Source of the DNA: Aestuariimicrobium sp. p3-SID1156
GTDB taxonomy: Bacteria; Actinomycetota; Actinomycetes; Propionibacteriales; Propionibacteriaceae
DNA: 64,000 nucleotides
Assembly: GCF_025144225.1 (NCBI RefSeq)
Contig: NZ_JALXXB010000008.1
Span: 42,433-106,432 of the forward strand
Reading direction: 5' to 3'
Position numbers and translations under genes: made by a program. The notes beneath the pieces were generated by a model. That model was not told where the DNA came from, searched no databases, and saw nothing but the letters and a program-made list of their open reading frames with translations. Below are positions 9,776-18,191 of this stretch, piece after piece; positions within the stretch are counted from its first letter, which is position 1; each line of letters starts with the position of its first letter.

Positions 9776-9851
9776 CACCGCACCCAGCGCAGCTGTAGTG
9801 TCTATCACGCGCAGCCCGCGCCTTTTCCACGATCCAAGGAGCCAGTCCCCC

Positions 9852-10526
9852 GTGAGTGCCACCAGCGAAACGCTCGTCTGGATCGACTGTGAGATGACCG
9901 GGCTCGACCTGGGCGCCGATGCCCTCATCGAGGTTGCCGCACTGGTCACTGACTCCGAGCTGAACGTGCTGGGCGAGGGCGTCGACGTCATCATCAAGCC
10001 CACCGACGAGGCGCTGGCGCAGATGAACGACTTCGTCCGCGAGATGCACACCAGATCCGGCCTGCTCCACGAGTTGGCCTCCGGGATGTCCATGCGCGAG
10101 GCGGAGGAGGCAGTGCTCACCTACGTGCGCGAGCACGTGCCCACAGCCCGCAAGGCGCCTCTGGCCGGCAACACCATCGGCACTGATCGGATGTTTCTGG
10201 CCCGCGACATGCCCGAGCTCGAGGGATGGGTGCACTACCGCAATGTCGACGTGTCCTCCATCAAGGAGCTCTCGCGCCGCTGGTTCCCCAAGGCCTACTA
10301 CAACTCCCCGGCCAAGTCCGGCAACCACCGCGCGCTGGCCGACATCCAGGAGTCCATCGAGGAGCTGCGCTACTACCGCGAGGCCGTCTTCGTGCCCGCC
10401 CCCGGTCCCTCGACCCAGGACCTCAAGCCCATCGCCCGTCGCCACCAGGGCGCCCTCACCGGCGCTGTGGCGGCCGACCTGGGCCATCGGGCAACAGAAG
10501 GCGCTGAGGACAACCCCGCCACCTGA
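9852..10526 (+). CDS. orn: Oligoribonuclease
   Basis: The 224-residue DEDDh 3'-5' exonuclease degrades nanoRNAs and pGpG to mononucleotides. Catalytic motifs are visible: [10 protein letters not shown] near the N-terminus, [10 protein letters not shown] in the middle and [10 protein letters not shown] near residue 160. The GTG start at 9852 is chosen because AAGGAG lies just upstream and the family begins shortly before the first motif. The C-terminal extension of about 40 residues (after [11 protein letters not shown]) is longer than in E. coli and low in complexity, as in other actinobacteria. It lies between two tRNA genes. Confidence 0.95.
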   Translation: MSATSETLVWIDCEMTGLDLGADALIEVAALVTDSELNVLGEGVDVIIKPTDEALAQMNDFVREMHTRSGLLHELASGMSMREAEEAVLTYVREHVPTARKAPLAGNTIGTDRMFLARDMPELEGWVHYRNVDVSSIKELSRRWFPKAYYNSPAKSGNHRALADIQESIEELRYYREAVFVPAPGPSTQDLKPIARRHQGALTGAVAADLGHRATEGAEDNPAT

Positions 10527-10600
10527 ATCCCGATTGGCTTTCAGCCGATGGAATCGGTAGAGTTCTCCGAGCCGGTTCGTCCGGTGTGATGTGTGGACGT

Positions 10601-10677
10601 GGTGGGTATAGCTCAGCTGGTAGAGCACCTGGTTGTGGTCCAGGATGTCGCGGGTTCAAGTCCCGTTACTCACCCCA
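10601..10677 (+). tRNA. tRNA-His (anticodon GTG)
   Basis: The extra G at 10601 pairs with discriminator C at 10674, the hallmark of tRNA-His. The acceptor GTGGGTA pairs with TACTCAC, and the anticodon GTG is at 10635-10637 in a perfect CCTGG/CCAGG stem. CCA follows at 10675-10677. The 3' end is overlapped by the stop codon of a minus-strand recombinase remnant, marking it as an integration site. Confidence 0.95.
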
Positions 10678-11578
10678 AACGGATCAGGTGTGAACTTGCG
10701 ACCAAGGGGCCACCCTTGGTCGCGGTTCGCGCCTGGCCCATTTTCTTCGCCTCGGCGGCCCAGCTCAGGGCGTCGGCGTGGAGGCCGGAGAGGCTCAGTC
10801 CGTCATACGGGTTCCGGTAGCCGACGCGCACGTCGTTGTCCTCGTCGATGTAGATCGCCCTGAACAGTGCTTGGTTGCACAGTCGGCGGTTCGCGTCGTC
10901 GGCGTGCTCGTAGAGGTCGGCTGCGTTGGACAGCAGTTTCAGCGAGTCGTCGAGGTTCGCCCGCGCGTCGGCATAGTGGCCGTGGTGAGCGGTGATCCGG
11001 TGCTCGATGGTCTCCAACGACGCGGTGATCCGGTCCTGCTCCTTCTTGAGCAGGTCGAGCGGGATGGCTCCGGCGTAGTGGGCTTGCAGCAACTTCTGCT
11101 GCTCGCCTTCGAGTTGGGTTCTCCGGGACGCGAGGTCGGCAAGTTCGGCGGCTCCTTCGGCCATCATCTCGTCGAACCGGGCATGGATCATCGCCGAGAC
11201 CGCCTGCGTCGTCTCGGGATCGAGCTGCACCTTGGCATAGAAGCGCTCGATGAGCCGTTCGACCTGCTCGATGAGCATCGCCTGCCGGGTGCAGTCGCCT
11301 CTGCCACCATGCCTGCTCGCGCACACGAAGTACGGGTAGATCGTGCCCTGGCTGCTCTTGGCGTTGCACACCAGTAGCCGCGAGCCGCACTGGCCGCAGA
11401 ACACCGTCCCCTTCAAGTAGTGCTCGTGGACTTGCGTTGCATCTGCTGCCGAGCGGTGCGTGCCGAGCACGGTCTGCACCTGGTCCCACACCTCGTTGGG
11501 GACGATGGCCTCGTGCGCTCCGGCATAGGTGACGCCCTGGTAGCGCACGCTGCCCTTGTAGTACGGGTTCGTCAACAT
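10670..11578 (-). pseudogene. Large serine recombinase, C-terminal remnant
   Basis: About 302 residues remain of a large serine integrase/resolvase: the end of the recombinase domain (MLTNPYYKGSVRYQGV), a zinc ribbon (FCGQCGSRL with a later CASRHGGRGDC), a long coiled coil and the conserved tail NPYDGLSL. The N-terminal catalytic domain with the nucleophilic serine is absent. Family-like residues continue upstream only to about 11590 (SVHRM), where the sequence switches to another gene on the other strand. The last codons and the stop (10670-10672) lie in tRNA-His. It cannot be active alone. Confidence 0.85.
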
Positions 11579-11589
11579 CCGGTGTACCG

Positions 11590-12558
11590 ATGAACTCCAC
11601 CATCGAAGTCCTCGAAGACGCAGGTCTCCTCATCGACGATAGGGTGCCGTCCTTCACCAAGCTCTTCGCACGCAAGACCCAGGCCCTTCCCGAGCCGATG
11701 CGATCGCAGCTTGAGCTCTGGCGCGACATCATGGTCGACGGCTCCAAGACCCCGCCGCAGCGCCAGCCCCGCGACACGATGACGGTCAAGGGTCAGATGT
11801 ATGGCATCCTCCCCGCGATCACCCGCTGGGTCGAAGACGGGCGCACCAGCCTCGTCGGCATCAGCACCGAGGACATCCTCGCCATGCTCCCCGACGATCC
11901 CTCGCGCCGTCACACCATGATGCTCGGCTTCCGCACCCTGTTCACGATCCTGCGCGGCCGCAAACTGGTCTTCCTCGACCCGACGAAAGCGATCCCGCTG
12001 CGCGGCCCCAAGCGCAACATGCCGCTGCCGATGGAACCCACCGCGATCCGCGACGCCCTCACCAACCCCGACCCCGCGATCGCGCTGGCCGTCTCACTCA
12101 TCGCCTTCCACGCCCTGACCACACAGCAGGTCCAGCACGTCCAGCTCACCGACATCATCGACGGGCGACTGCGGATGCCCGATGGCCGGTCCATCCCGCT
12201 CGCGAAGCCGGTCCGCGTCCGCCTCACTGCCTGGCTCGACCACCGAGCCAAACGCTGGCCGGAAACGAAGAATCCCTACCTGCTCGTCACCATCCAGACC
12301 GCGCCCCGTCTCTCACCGCCCAGCCGGAACTTCCCCTGGAAGAAAGCCGGTGTCACTGCCCAGGCGCTGCGCACCGACCGGATTCTCTACGAGGTCGAAC
12401 AGACCGGCGGCGACGTCAGACGCGTCTGCGACCTCTTCGGCATCGGCATCGAGACCGCGCTGCGCTACTCGGCCACGATCCTCGAACCACCCACCCCAGG
12501 CGAACGCGCCCCGACACACACGGGAGAGATCGACAACGAGTCAGCATCCAGTGTATAG
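11590..12558 (+). pseudogene. Tyrosine-recombinase-like protein, 5'-truncated remnant
   Basis: The frame gives 322 residues. The C-terminal part resembles a degenerate tyrosine recombinase: a core-binding-like helical region, then LIAFHALTTQQVQHVQL where box I is expected, and a tail (TAQALRTDRILYEV ... LFGIGIETALRYS) resembling the box II/Tyr region. The first catalytic arginine is not evident. The first codons coincide with the serine-recombinase junction at about 11590, so the true N-terminus is probably missing. It may be one of the paired inactive-looking integrases of actinobacterial elements. The next gene starts 8 bp downstream. Confidence 0.6.
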
Positions 12559-12576
12559 TCAGTGCATGCTGACTAT
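12530..12576 (+). promoter_or_regulatory. Promoter and CmtR operator, leaderless start
   Basis: A -35-like TCGACA (12530-12535), an 18-bp spacer and -10 TATAGT (12554-12559) place transcription start at or near the A of the cmtR ATG (12566). An inverted repeat with 8-bp arms, ATAGTCAG and CTGACTAT (12555-12562 and 12569-12576, 6-bp spacer), covers the -10 and the start codon. Autorepression by the ArsR-type product is the inference. Confidence 0.75.
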
Positions 12577-12919
12577 TACTTCGCGTCTCGACGTCATGAA
12601 CCGGCTCGGCCGGGCGATGGCGGACCCGACGCGCTCCCGGATCCTGATGACCCTGCTGGACGGCCCGAGCTACCCGGCGGTGCTCTCACGCGGGCTGGAA
12701 CTGACCCGCTCGAACGTCTCGAACCATCTGACGTGTCTGCGCGACTGCGGCATCGTGGTCGCCGAGCCCGAGGGCCGGCAGACGCGCTACGAGATCGCGG
12801 ACCCGCACCTGACCGCGGCGCTGACAGCGCTCATCGACGTGACGTTGGCCGTCGATGAGAGCGCCCCGTGCCTGGACTCGGCCTGCACCGTGCCGGGATG
12901 CTTCGGGGCGGGCGCGTGA
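12566..12919 (+). CDS. cmtR: CmtR-like cadmium/lead-sensing ArsR/SmtB repressor
   Basis: The 117-residue winged-helix dimeric repressor releases DNA on binding Cd(II)/Pb(II). The recognition helix region is LTRSNVSNHLTCLRDCG. The three cysteines that bind metal in mycobacterial CmtR occur at the same positions, C57, C61 and C102; two further cysteines (107, 112) lie in the tail. The ATG directly follows a -10 box, so the mRNA is probably leaderless. It overlaps the pump gene by 4 bp (GTGA). Residues LGRAMADPTRSRIL also match the family start. Confidence 0.92.
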   Translation: MLTITSRLDVMNRLGRAMADPTRSRILMTLLDGPSYPAVLSRGLELTRSNVSNHLTCLRDCGIVVAEPEGRQTRYEIADPHLTAALTALIDVTLAVDESAPCLDSACTVPGCFGAGA

Positions 12920-14811
12920 GCGCCGCGTGCGGCTGCGACGAGCCGACCACCACCCCGGAAACCGAGGAAGTAGAGCGCCGGTGGTGGCGAGACCGCGGGA
13001 TCATGGTGCCCGTCTTCTCCGGCGTCGCGTTCGGCACCGGACTGGTCCTGGAGTGGGCCGGGGCAGAGATCGCGGCTGTGGTGGCGTTCTGGATCGGCCT
13101 GCTGCTGGGCGCATCGACGTTCACGCCCGGCGCGATCCGGAACCTCGTCACGAAGCGCAAGCTCGGCATCGGCCTGCTGATGACGATCAGCGCCGTCGGC
13201 GCGGTGATCCTCGGCTACGTCGAGGAGGCCGCCGCGCTGGCGTTCCTCTACTCGATCGCCGAGGCACTGGAGGACAAGGCGATGGACCGTGCCCGCGGCG
13301 GACTGCGGGCGCTACTCAAACTCGTCCCGGAGACCGCGACCGTCCGCAGTAACGGCGCCTCGGTCGAGATCCCGGCGAAAGACCTCACCGTCGGGCAACT
13401 CATGCTCGTCCGCCCCGGTGAACGGATCGCGACCGACGGGATCGTCCGGTCCGGGCGCTCCAGCCTGGACACCTCGGCGATCACCGGAGAGTCGATCCCG
13501 GTCGAAGTCGAGCCCGGCGACACGGTGTCGGCCGGGGCGATCAACGCCGCCGGAGCCTTGGAGATCGAGACGACCGCGGCAGGCACCGACAACTCCCTCA
13601 CCACGATCGTCGAGCTCGTCGAGCAGGCGCAGGCAGAGAAAGGCGACCGTGCCCGTCTCGCGGACCGGATCGCCCGCCCGCTGGTGCCCGGAGTGCTCGT
13701 GCTCGCCGCCCTCGTCGCACTCATCGGCTCGCTGCTCGGCGATCCGGAACTGTGGATCACCCGCGCCCTCGTCGTGCTCGTCGCCGCGTCGCCATGCGCG
13801 CTGGCGATCTCCGTGCCGCTCACGGTCGTTGCCGCGATCGGCTCGGCCAGCCGGTTCGGCGTGATCATCAAATCCGGCGCCGTCTTCGAACGCTTCGGCA
13901 CCATCCACCACATCGCCGTGGACAAGACCGGCACGCTCACCCGCAACGAACCGACAGTCACGGCCGTGCTCACAGCGGACGGCGTGACGGAAGCACAGGC
14001 ACTTCACTGGGCGGCGGCCCTGGAACAGCACAGCACCCACCCGCTGGCCGCAGCGATCACCGCCGCAGCACCAGAAGCACCCGCGGCCGAGGACGTAACC
14101 GAGCAGGCCGGGCACGGCATCGAAGGCCATCTCAACGGCACGAAGATCACCGTCGGCAGCCCTCGCTGGCTCGACCCCGGGACGCTCCGCGACCAAGTCT
14201 CGGACCTGGAGGAGCAAGGCATGACGGTCGTTGTCGTGCACCGCGACGGCGTGCCGGTCGCCGCGATCGGGGTTCGCGACGAGCTGCGCCCCGAGGTCCC
14301 CGAGGTCGTGCGCACCCTCACAGCTCAGGGCGTCGGGGTGACCATGCTCACCGGCGACAACACCCGCACCGCCCACGCGCTGGCCGCGCAGGCCGGGATC
14401 GAGGACGTGCGCGCCGAGCTGCGCCCCGAGGACAAATCCGCCGCGATCTCCGAACTCGGCAGGACCGGCTCGGTCGCGATGATCGGCGACGGCATCAACG
14501 ACGCCCCGGCCCTGGCCGCCGCGGACATCGGGATCGCCATGGGAGCGACCGGCTCGGACGCCGCGATCGAATCCGCCGACGTCGCCTTCACCGGCCACGA
14601 CTTGCGGTTGCTCCCACGCGCGTTCGCCCACGCCCGCCGCGGCAGGCGCATCATCAACCAGAACATCATCCTCTCGCTGCTGATCATCACCGCACTGCTC
14701 CCGCTCGCCCTCTTCGGCATCCTCGGACTCGCCGCCGTGGTCCTCGTGCACGAGATCGCCGAGGTCCTGGTGATCCTCAACGGGCTCCGCGCCGCACGCG
14801 GGAAACGCTAG
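12916..14811 (+). CDS. P1B-type ATPase with SPC motif (CmtR-linked cadmium-type efflux pump)
   Basis: The 631-residue pump has TGES (190-193), the transmembrane motif S292-P293-C294, DKTGTLT with D336 and GDGIND (524-529). The GTG start at 12916 overlaps the cmtR stop and leaves a short N-terminus with Cys-Gly-Cys but no HMA domain. The order cmtR-pump resembles the mycobacterial cmtR/ctpG pair, so Cd/Pb or related divalent export is inferred. It is unlike the CPG-type pump at 178-2127 in motif and is not a recent duplicate. It is cargo of the tRNA-His element. Confidence 0.9.
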   Translation: MSAACGCDEPTTTPETEEVERRWWRDRGIMVPVFSGVAFGTGLVLEWAGAEIAAVVAFWIGLLLGASTFTPGAIRNLVTKRKLGIGLLMTISAVGAVILGYVEEAAALAFLYSIAEALEDKAMDRARGGLRALLKLVPETATVRSNGASVEIPAKDLTVGQLMLVRPGERIATDGIVRSGRSSLDTSAITGESIPVEVEPGDTVSAGAINAAGALEIETTAAGTDNSLTTIVELVEQAQAEKGDRARLADRIARPLVPGVLVLAALVALIGSLLGDPELWITRALVVLVAASPCALAISVPLTVVAAIGSASRFGVIIKSGAVFERFGTIHHIAVDKTGTLTRNEPTVTAVLTADGVTEAQALHWAAALEQHSTHPLAAAITAAAPEAPAAEDVTEQAGHGIEGHLNGTKITVGSPRWLDPGTLRDQVSDLEEQGMTVVVVHRDGVPVAAIGVRDELRPEVPEVVRTLTAQGVGVTMLTGDNTRTAHALAAQAGIEDVRAELRPEDKSAAISELGRTGSVAMIGDGINDAPALAAADIGIAMGATGSDAAIESADVAFTGHDLRLLPRAFAHARRGRRIINQNIILSLLIITALLPLALFGILGLAAVVLVHEIAEVLVILNGLRAARGKR

Positions 14812-14894
14812 ACACAGAGCCGCCCACCGCGCTCCACCACCACATCCGAGCACCGGCAGAACAGGGTGAGGTCGCATCTTCCGTGAAGATGGGG

Positions 14895-14913
14895 CCCCCC
14901 CCCCCCCCCCCCC
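14895..14913. repeat. Homopolymer run of 19 C
   Basis: GGGG is followed by 19 consecutive C and then GCGCGCG. It is the longest homopolymer noticed in the window. It lies in the gap between the pump gene and the sugar-binding protein gene, at the apparent element boundary. It may be slippage-prone, or an assembly or base-calling artefact. Confidence 0.9.
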
Positions 14914-14931
14914 GCGCGCGTGATGGGCCGA

Positions 14932-16188
14932 TCAGCCCTTCAACAGGTCGTTGCACTCCTTCTCGGCATCGGAGAGGGCCTGGTCAACGGTCTTCTTGCC
15001 CTGCAGGGCAGCCTGCAGGTGCGGGACCAGGGCAGCCATCACCTGGCGTGCCTTGGGGTTGACCTCGCCGGCCCGGGCGTATTCCAGGGCCTTCTGGAAG
15101 GTGGCGTTCATCGGATCACTGGCGTCCACCGTGGCGTCCGAGCGGGCGGGGAAGAAGCCGGCTTCCTTGGCCAGCTTCGCGGCGACATCGGCCGAGGACA
15201 AGTACTTCAGGGCGGTGTTGGCGCTCTCGTCGTCCTTGCCGATGGAGGTGCGGGTGAGCAGGCCGGGCAGGCCGAAGGTCACCTGCTCCTTGCCCTTCAG
15301 CGGCATGCCAACCTCGACGGCGTCCTTGCCCAGCGCCTTGACCATGACCTCGGCCTCGGTCTTGTTGAGGGCGTAGCCCATGGCGGTCTTGCCGGAGGCC
15401 AGACCGCCGCCCTCAACCTTGTTCGGCTTGGTGGCTGCGTCAGCGGGCAGCCCCTTGGCCTTCTGCAGGTCGACGAGGAACTGCAGGGTTTCCTTGCCCT
15501 CGGCGCTGTTGAACGCCACGGTCTTGCCGTCCTCGTTGAAGACCTTGCCACCGGCCTGCCACAGCAGCGGGTAGAAGGAGAGGTTCAGTGTCATGGAGGG
15601 GTCACCGGAGTAGTCCATGACCGCGACGCCCTTGGCAGCGAGCTTGGGGGCGGCCGCCTTCACTTCCTCCCACGTGGTCGGCAGGGAGCTGATGCCGGCA
15701 TCGGTGAACGCCTTCTTGTTGTACACCGTGGTGGTGATGGTGTGGTAGATCGGGACGGCGTAGATGTCGCCGTCGACGGTGGCTGCCTCGATCGCCGAGG
15801 GGAGGAACTTGCTCTGGTCGTCGATCCCGCCCTTGGCGGACTTGAGGCCACCGGAGGCATGGTACTGGGGGATCTGGTCCGGACCGAGCAGGACGAGGTT
15901 GGGGCCCTTGCCCGAGGCGATCGCCGTGGCGATCTTCTCGTCGCGGCCATCCCAGGGCTGCAGCTCGATGTTCAGGTCGATGTTCGGGTTCTTGGCCTCG
16001 AAGTCCTTTTCGGTCTGGGACCAGAACTGCTCGCTCTTGCCCGAGTCCGCGATCACCGGGTACATCCAGACGGTGACCTTCTTCTTCTCACCCGACGTGC
16101 CGCTCCCGTCATCCGAGGAGGAGCAGGCAGTGAGGGGAGTGATGGCCAGGGCAAGTGCCGCACCGAGGGCGACAATACGACGCTTCAT
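14932..16188 (-). CDS. ABC transporter extracellular sugar-binding lipoprotein
   Basis: The 418-residue family 1 solute-binding protein starts MKRRIVALGAALALAI with lipobox LTAC, so it should be lipid-anchored outside the membrane. The mature part has the usual VTVWMYP opening, the GPNLVLLGPDQI segment and a C-terminal hinge helix. GGAGG precedes the ATG. No permease or ATPase gene lies on either side: downstream is the poly-C run and mobile segment, upstream a divergent oxidoreductase. The LacI-type operator in the divergent region suggests carbohydrate control. The substrate cannot be told from sequence. Confidence 0.88.
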   Translation of the reverse strand: MKRRIVALGAALALAITPLTACSSSDDGSGTSGEKKKVTVWMYPVIADSGKSEQFWSQTEKDFEAKNPNIDLNIELQPWDGRDEKIATAIASGKGPNLVLLGPDQIPQYHASGGLKSAKGGIDDQSKFLPSAIEAATVDGDIYAVPIYHTITTTVYNKKAFTDAGISSLPTTWEEVKAAAPKLAAKGVAVMDYSGDPSMTLNLSFYPLLWQAGGKVFNEDGKTVAFNSAEGKETLQFLVDLQKAKGLPADAATKPNKVEGGGLASGKTAMGYALNKTEAEVMVKALGKDAVEVGMPLKGKEQVTFGLPGLLTRTSIGKDDESANTALKYLSSADVAAKLAKEAGFFPARSDATVDASDPMNATFQKALEYARAGEVNPKARQVMAALVPHLQAALQGKKTVDQALSDAEKECNDLLKG

Positions 16189-16244
16189 GCAAACCTCCAT
16201 TGGTTCACGTTCAGACATGTGGCTGCCCGGGTGAGCAGCCGTCG

Positions 16245-16254
16245 AAAACGTTTA
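16245..16254. promoter_or_regulatory. LacI-family operator-like palindrome
   Basis: AAAACGTTTA contains the perfect palindrome AAACGTTT (16246-16253) centred on CG, typical of LacI/GalR operators. It sits in the divergent intergenic region between the sugar-binding protein and the oxidoreductase, and a LacI regulator gene ends the oxidoreductase operon. Confidence 0.65.
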
Positions 16255-16339
16255 CTAGAGTGACTGTAGCGTGGGGCTTCGACGCCACGCAATGGGCCGC
16301 GACGAGATCGTTACAAATCCGACAACGAAGGGGTTGACC

Positions 16340-17182
16340 ATGCTGAGGCTGGGCATCGTGGGGACCGAAAGTTCGCACTGCGCAGAGTTCCTGACCTTCC
16401 TCCGCTCACCCGAGGGGGCCAGCGCCGCGCAGCTGGCCGCCGTGTGGCCGGGGGCGGGCGAACCGGTCGAGGGCGCCGACATCGTGGGACGCCCGGAGGA
16501 GCTGCCGGGCCGGGTCAATGCGGTGGCTCTGTTCGCGCGGGACGCGCGTGAGCACCTCGAGCTCGCGGCCCCGCTGCTGTCAGCCGGTCTGCGGGTCTTC
16601 ATCGACAAGCCACTCGCCGCCAGCGTCGCTGATGCCGAGCGGCTGCTGGAACTGGCCGCACGCCATGGGGGAGCGGTGACCTCGTTCTCGGCCCTGCGAT
16701 GGGCACCGGAAGTCCTGGCATGGAGCCGGGAGGTGGCCCGGGCCCGTCGTGAGGGGACGCTGCTCGAGGTGGGCGCCGCAGGAGGGGCGAACCCCAGCGA
16801 TCCCCACGCAGGCGCCTGGTTCTACGGGGTGCACCCGGTGGACATGCTGGCCTCGGCGGTCGGCGAATCCCTCCTGACCGGGGAGGCGACCCTGACCCAC
16901 CAACCCGGCCTGGTCGAGTCGCACTGGTCGGTCGACGGAACCGAGCTCGGCCTGCGCCTGGAGGCCAACCAGGCGGCCCCCTTCAGGGTGTGGTGGGCCG
17001 CGCGTGACGGGAGCCGAAAGGAAACGGTGGTACCGGTGGGTGCCGGGTACTTCACCACCGCTGCCGAACGCATCCTCGCCTTCCTCTCCGGCAACCCGAG
17101 CGTGGGCCCCGAGGAATGCCTTGCGGTGGTCGCGCGGACCCAGGAGTTGGTGGCTACACTCCGTCCATGGCCGGAAACCTGA
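16340..17182 (+). CDS. Gfo/Idh/MocA-type NAD(P)-dependent oxidoreductase
   Basis: The 280-residue protein has an N-terminal Rossmann motif (LRLGIVGTESSH), the family motif for the conserved lysine (VFIDKPLA) and a C-terminal substrate domain with YGVHPVDML. Such enzymes oxidise or reduce sugars, inositols or their derivatives. It is shorter than most members (about 330-390). The start at 16340 follows AAGGGG; an upstream in-frame Met exists but lacks a ribosome site. Its last 16 bp overlap the LacI regulator gene. Divergence from a sugar-binding protein suggests sugar or inositol catabolism; the substrate is unknown. Confidence 0.82.
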   Translation: MLRLGIVGTESSHCAEFLTFLRSPEGASAAQLAAVWPGAGEPVEGADIVGRPEELPGRVNAVALFARDAREHLELAAPLLSAGLRVFIDKPLAASVADAERLLELAARHGGAVTSFSALRWAPEVLAWSREVARARREGTLLEVGAAGGANPSDPHAGAWFYGVHPVDMLASAVGESLLTGEATLTHQPGLVESHWSVDGTELGLRLEANQAAPFRVWWAARDGSRKETVVPVGAGYFTTAAERILAFLSGNPSVGPEECLAVVARTQELVATLRPWPET

Positions 17183-18183
17183 AGCAGGTCGCCAACCGCG
17201 CCGGCGTCTCTCTCGCCACCGCCTCACGGGTGCTGTCGGGCAGCGACTACCCGGTCAGTGCCGAGCTGCGAGAACGTGTGCTCGCCGTCGCGGCCGAGAT
17301 GGACTACGTCCCCAATGCGCACGCCCGCGCCCTCATCCAGGGCGCCCAGCGCACGGTGGGCATCCTGGTCGGTGAGGTCGGTGATCCCTACTTCGATGCG
17401 ATGCTCAACGGCGCCCACCGGGTCGCCACCGAGGAGTCGTGCCTGGTCACCATCGTCAGCACCGGCCGTGACCCCGAGAAGGAGCTTGAGGGGTTCCGGC
17501 TGATGCAGTCCCACGGCTCCACGATCATCGTGGTCGCGGGGTCGGGCCTGCACGACCCGGCCTACCAGGAAGCCCTGAGCGCGCGCATCCGCTCCTTCAC
17601 GGGGAGGACGGTGCTGATAGGCCGCCACGCGCTCAGCGAGGGGGTCAGTGCCATCCGGGTGGAGGCCGACAACGTCGGGGCCGGCCGCATGCTGGGGGAG
17701 CACCTGCGTGAACACGGCCACCGTCACGTCGGTGTCATCTCGGGTTCGGGTCGGGTGACCTCGACCGGCGACCGGATCGAGGGCCTGGCCCAGGGGCTGG
17801 GTTTTCGTCCCCAGGTCCTGGAGGTGCCTGCCACGCGCGACGGCGGCTACGAGGCCACCGCCCGCTTGCTGGAGGGGCAGCACGACCTGACCGCCATCGT
17901 CGGCACCGCCGACCAGATGGCCATCGGTGCGCTGGCCTACTGCGCCGACCATGGCATCTCGGTGCCCCATGACCTGTCGGTCGCGGGCTGCAATGACATC
18001 TGGGTGGGGCGGGAGCTGACTCCCTCCCTGACCACGGTGCACATCCCGCTGGAGGAGATGGGGGCCGCGGCCCTGCGCCTGGCGCTGAGCGACGACGTGC
18101 GCTCCACGGTGCAGAGTTTCCCGGTACAGCTGGTGGTGAGGAACTCCACCGGCCCCTCACCCGACCTCACGTCGCCGGCGTAA
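17167..18183 (+). CDS. LacI-family transcriptional regulator
   Basis: The 338-residue regulator has an N-terminal helix-turn-helix (LKQVANRAGVSLATASRVLS), a hinge region, then a periplasmic-binding-protein-like effector domain starting at TVGILVGEVGDPYF and containing GTADQMAIGAL. It starts inside the 3' end of the oxidoreductase gene, which points to co-transcription. It likely acts on the AAACGTTT site between that gene and the divergent sugar-binding protein. The inducer is unknown. The gene converges on lpd with only 8 bp between stops. Confidence 0.9.
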   Translation: MAGNLKQVANRAGVSLATASRVLSGSDYPVSAELRERVLAVAAEMDYVPNAHARALIQGAQRTVGILVGEVGDPYFDAMLNGAHRVATEESCLVTIVSTGRDPEKELEGFRLMQSHGSTIIVVAGSGLHDPAYQEALSARIRSFTGRTVLIGRHALSEGVSAIRVEADNVGAGRMLGEHLREHGHRHVGVISGSGRVTSTGDRIEGLAQGLGFRPQVLEVPATRDGGYEATARLLEGQHDLTAIVGTADQMAIGALAYCADHGISVPHDLSVAGCNDIWVGRELTPSLTTVHIPLEEMGAAALRLALSDDVRSTVQSFPVQLVVRNSTGPSPDLTSPA

Positions 18184-18191
18184 GGGCTCCT

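Larger units (their letters stand above)
10670..14890. mobile_element. Small integrated/decayed mobile segment carrying a cadmium-type resistance pair
   Basis: The left boundary lies in the 3' end of tRNA-His, where the serine-recombinase frame ends. The segment contains two head-to-head recombinase remnants and a metal sensor-pump pair. The right boundary is put near the poly-C run at 14895, after which a gene of a different kind resumes. I could not find a second copy of the tRNA 3' end, so the right limit is an estimate. The mobile origin rests on the recombinase remnants and the tRNA junction. Confidence 0.6.

Noticed and set aside
16271..16340. Longer N-terminus for the Gfo/Idh protein
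   Set aside because: The extra residues precede the Rossmann strand that should be at the N-terminus, and the ribosome site sits before 16340.
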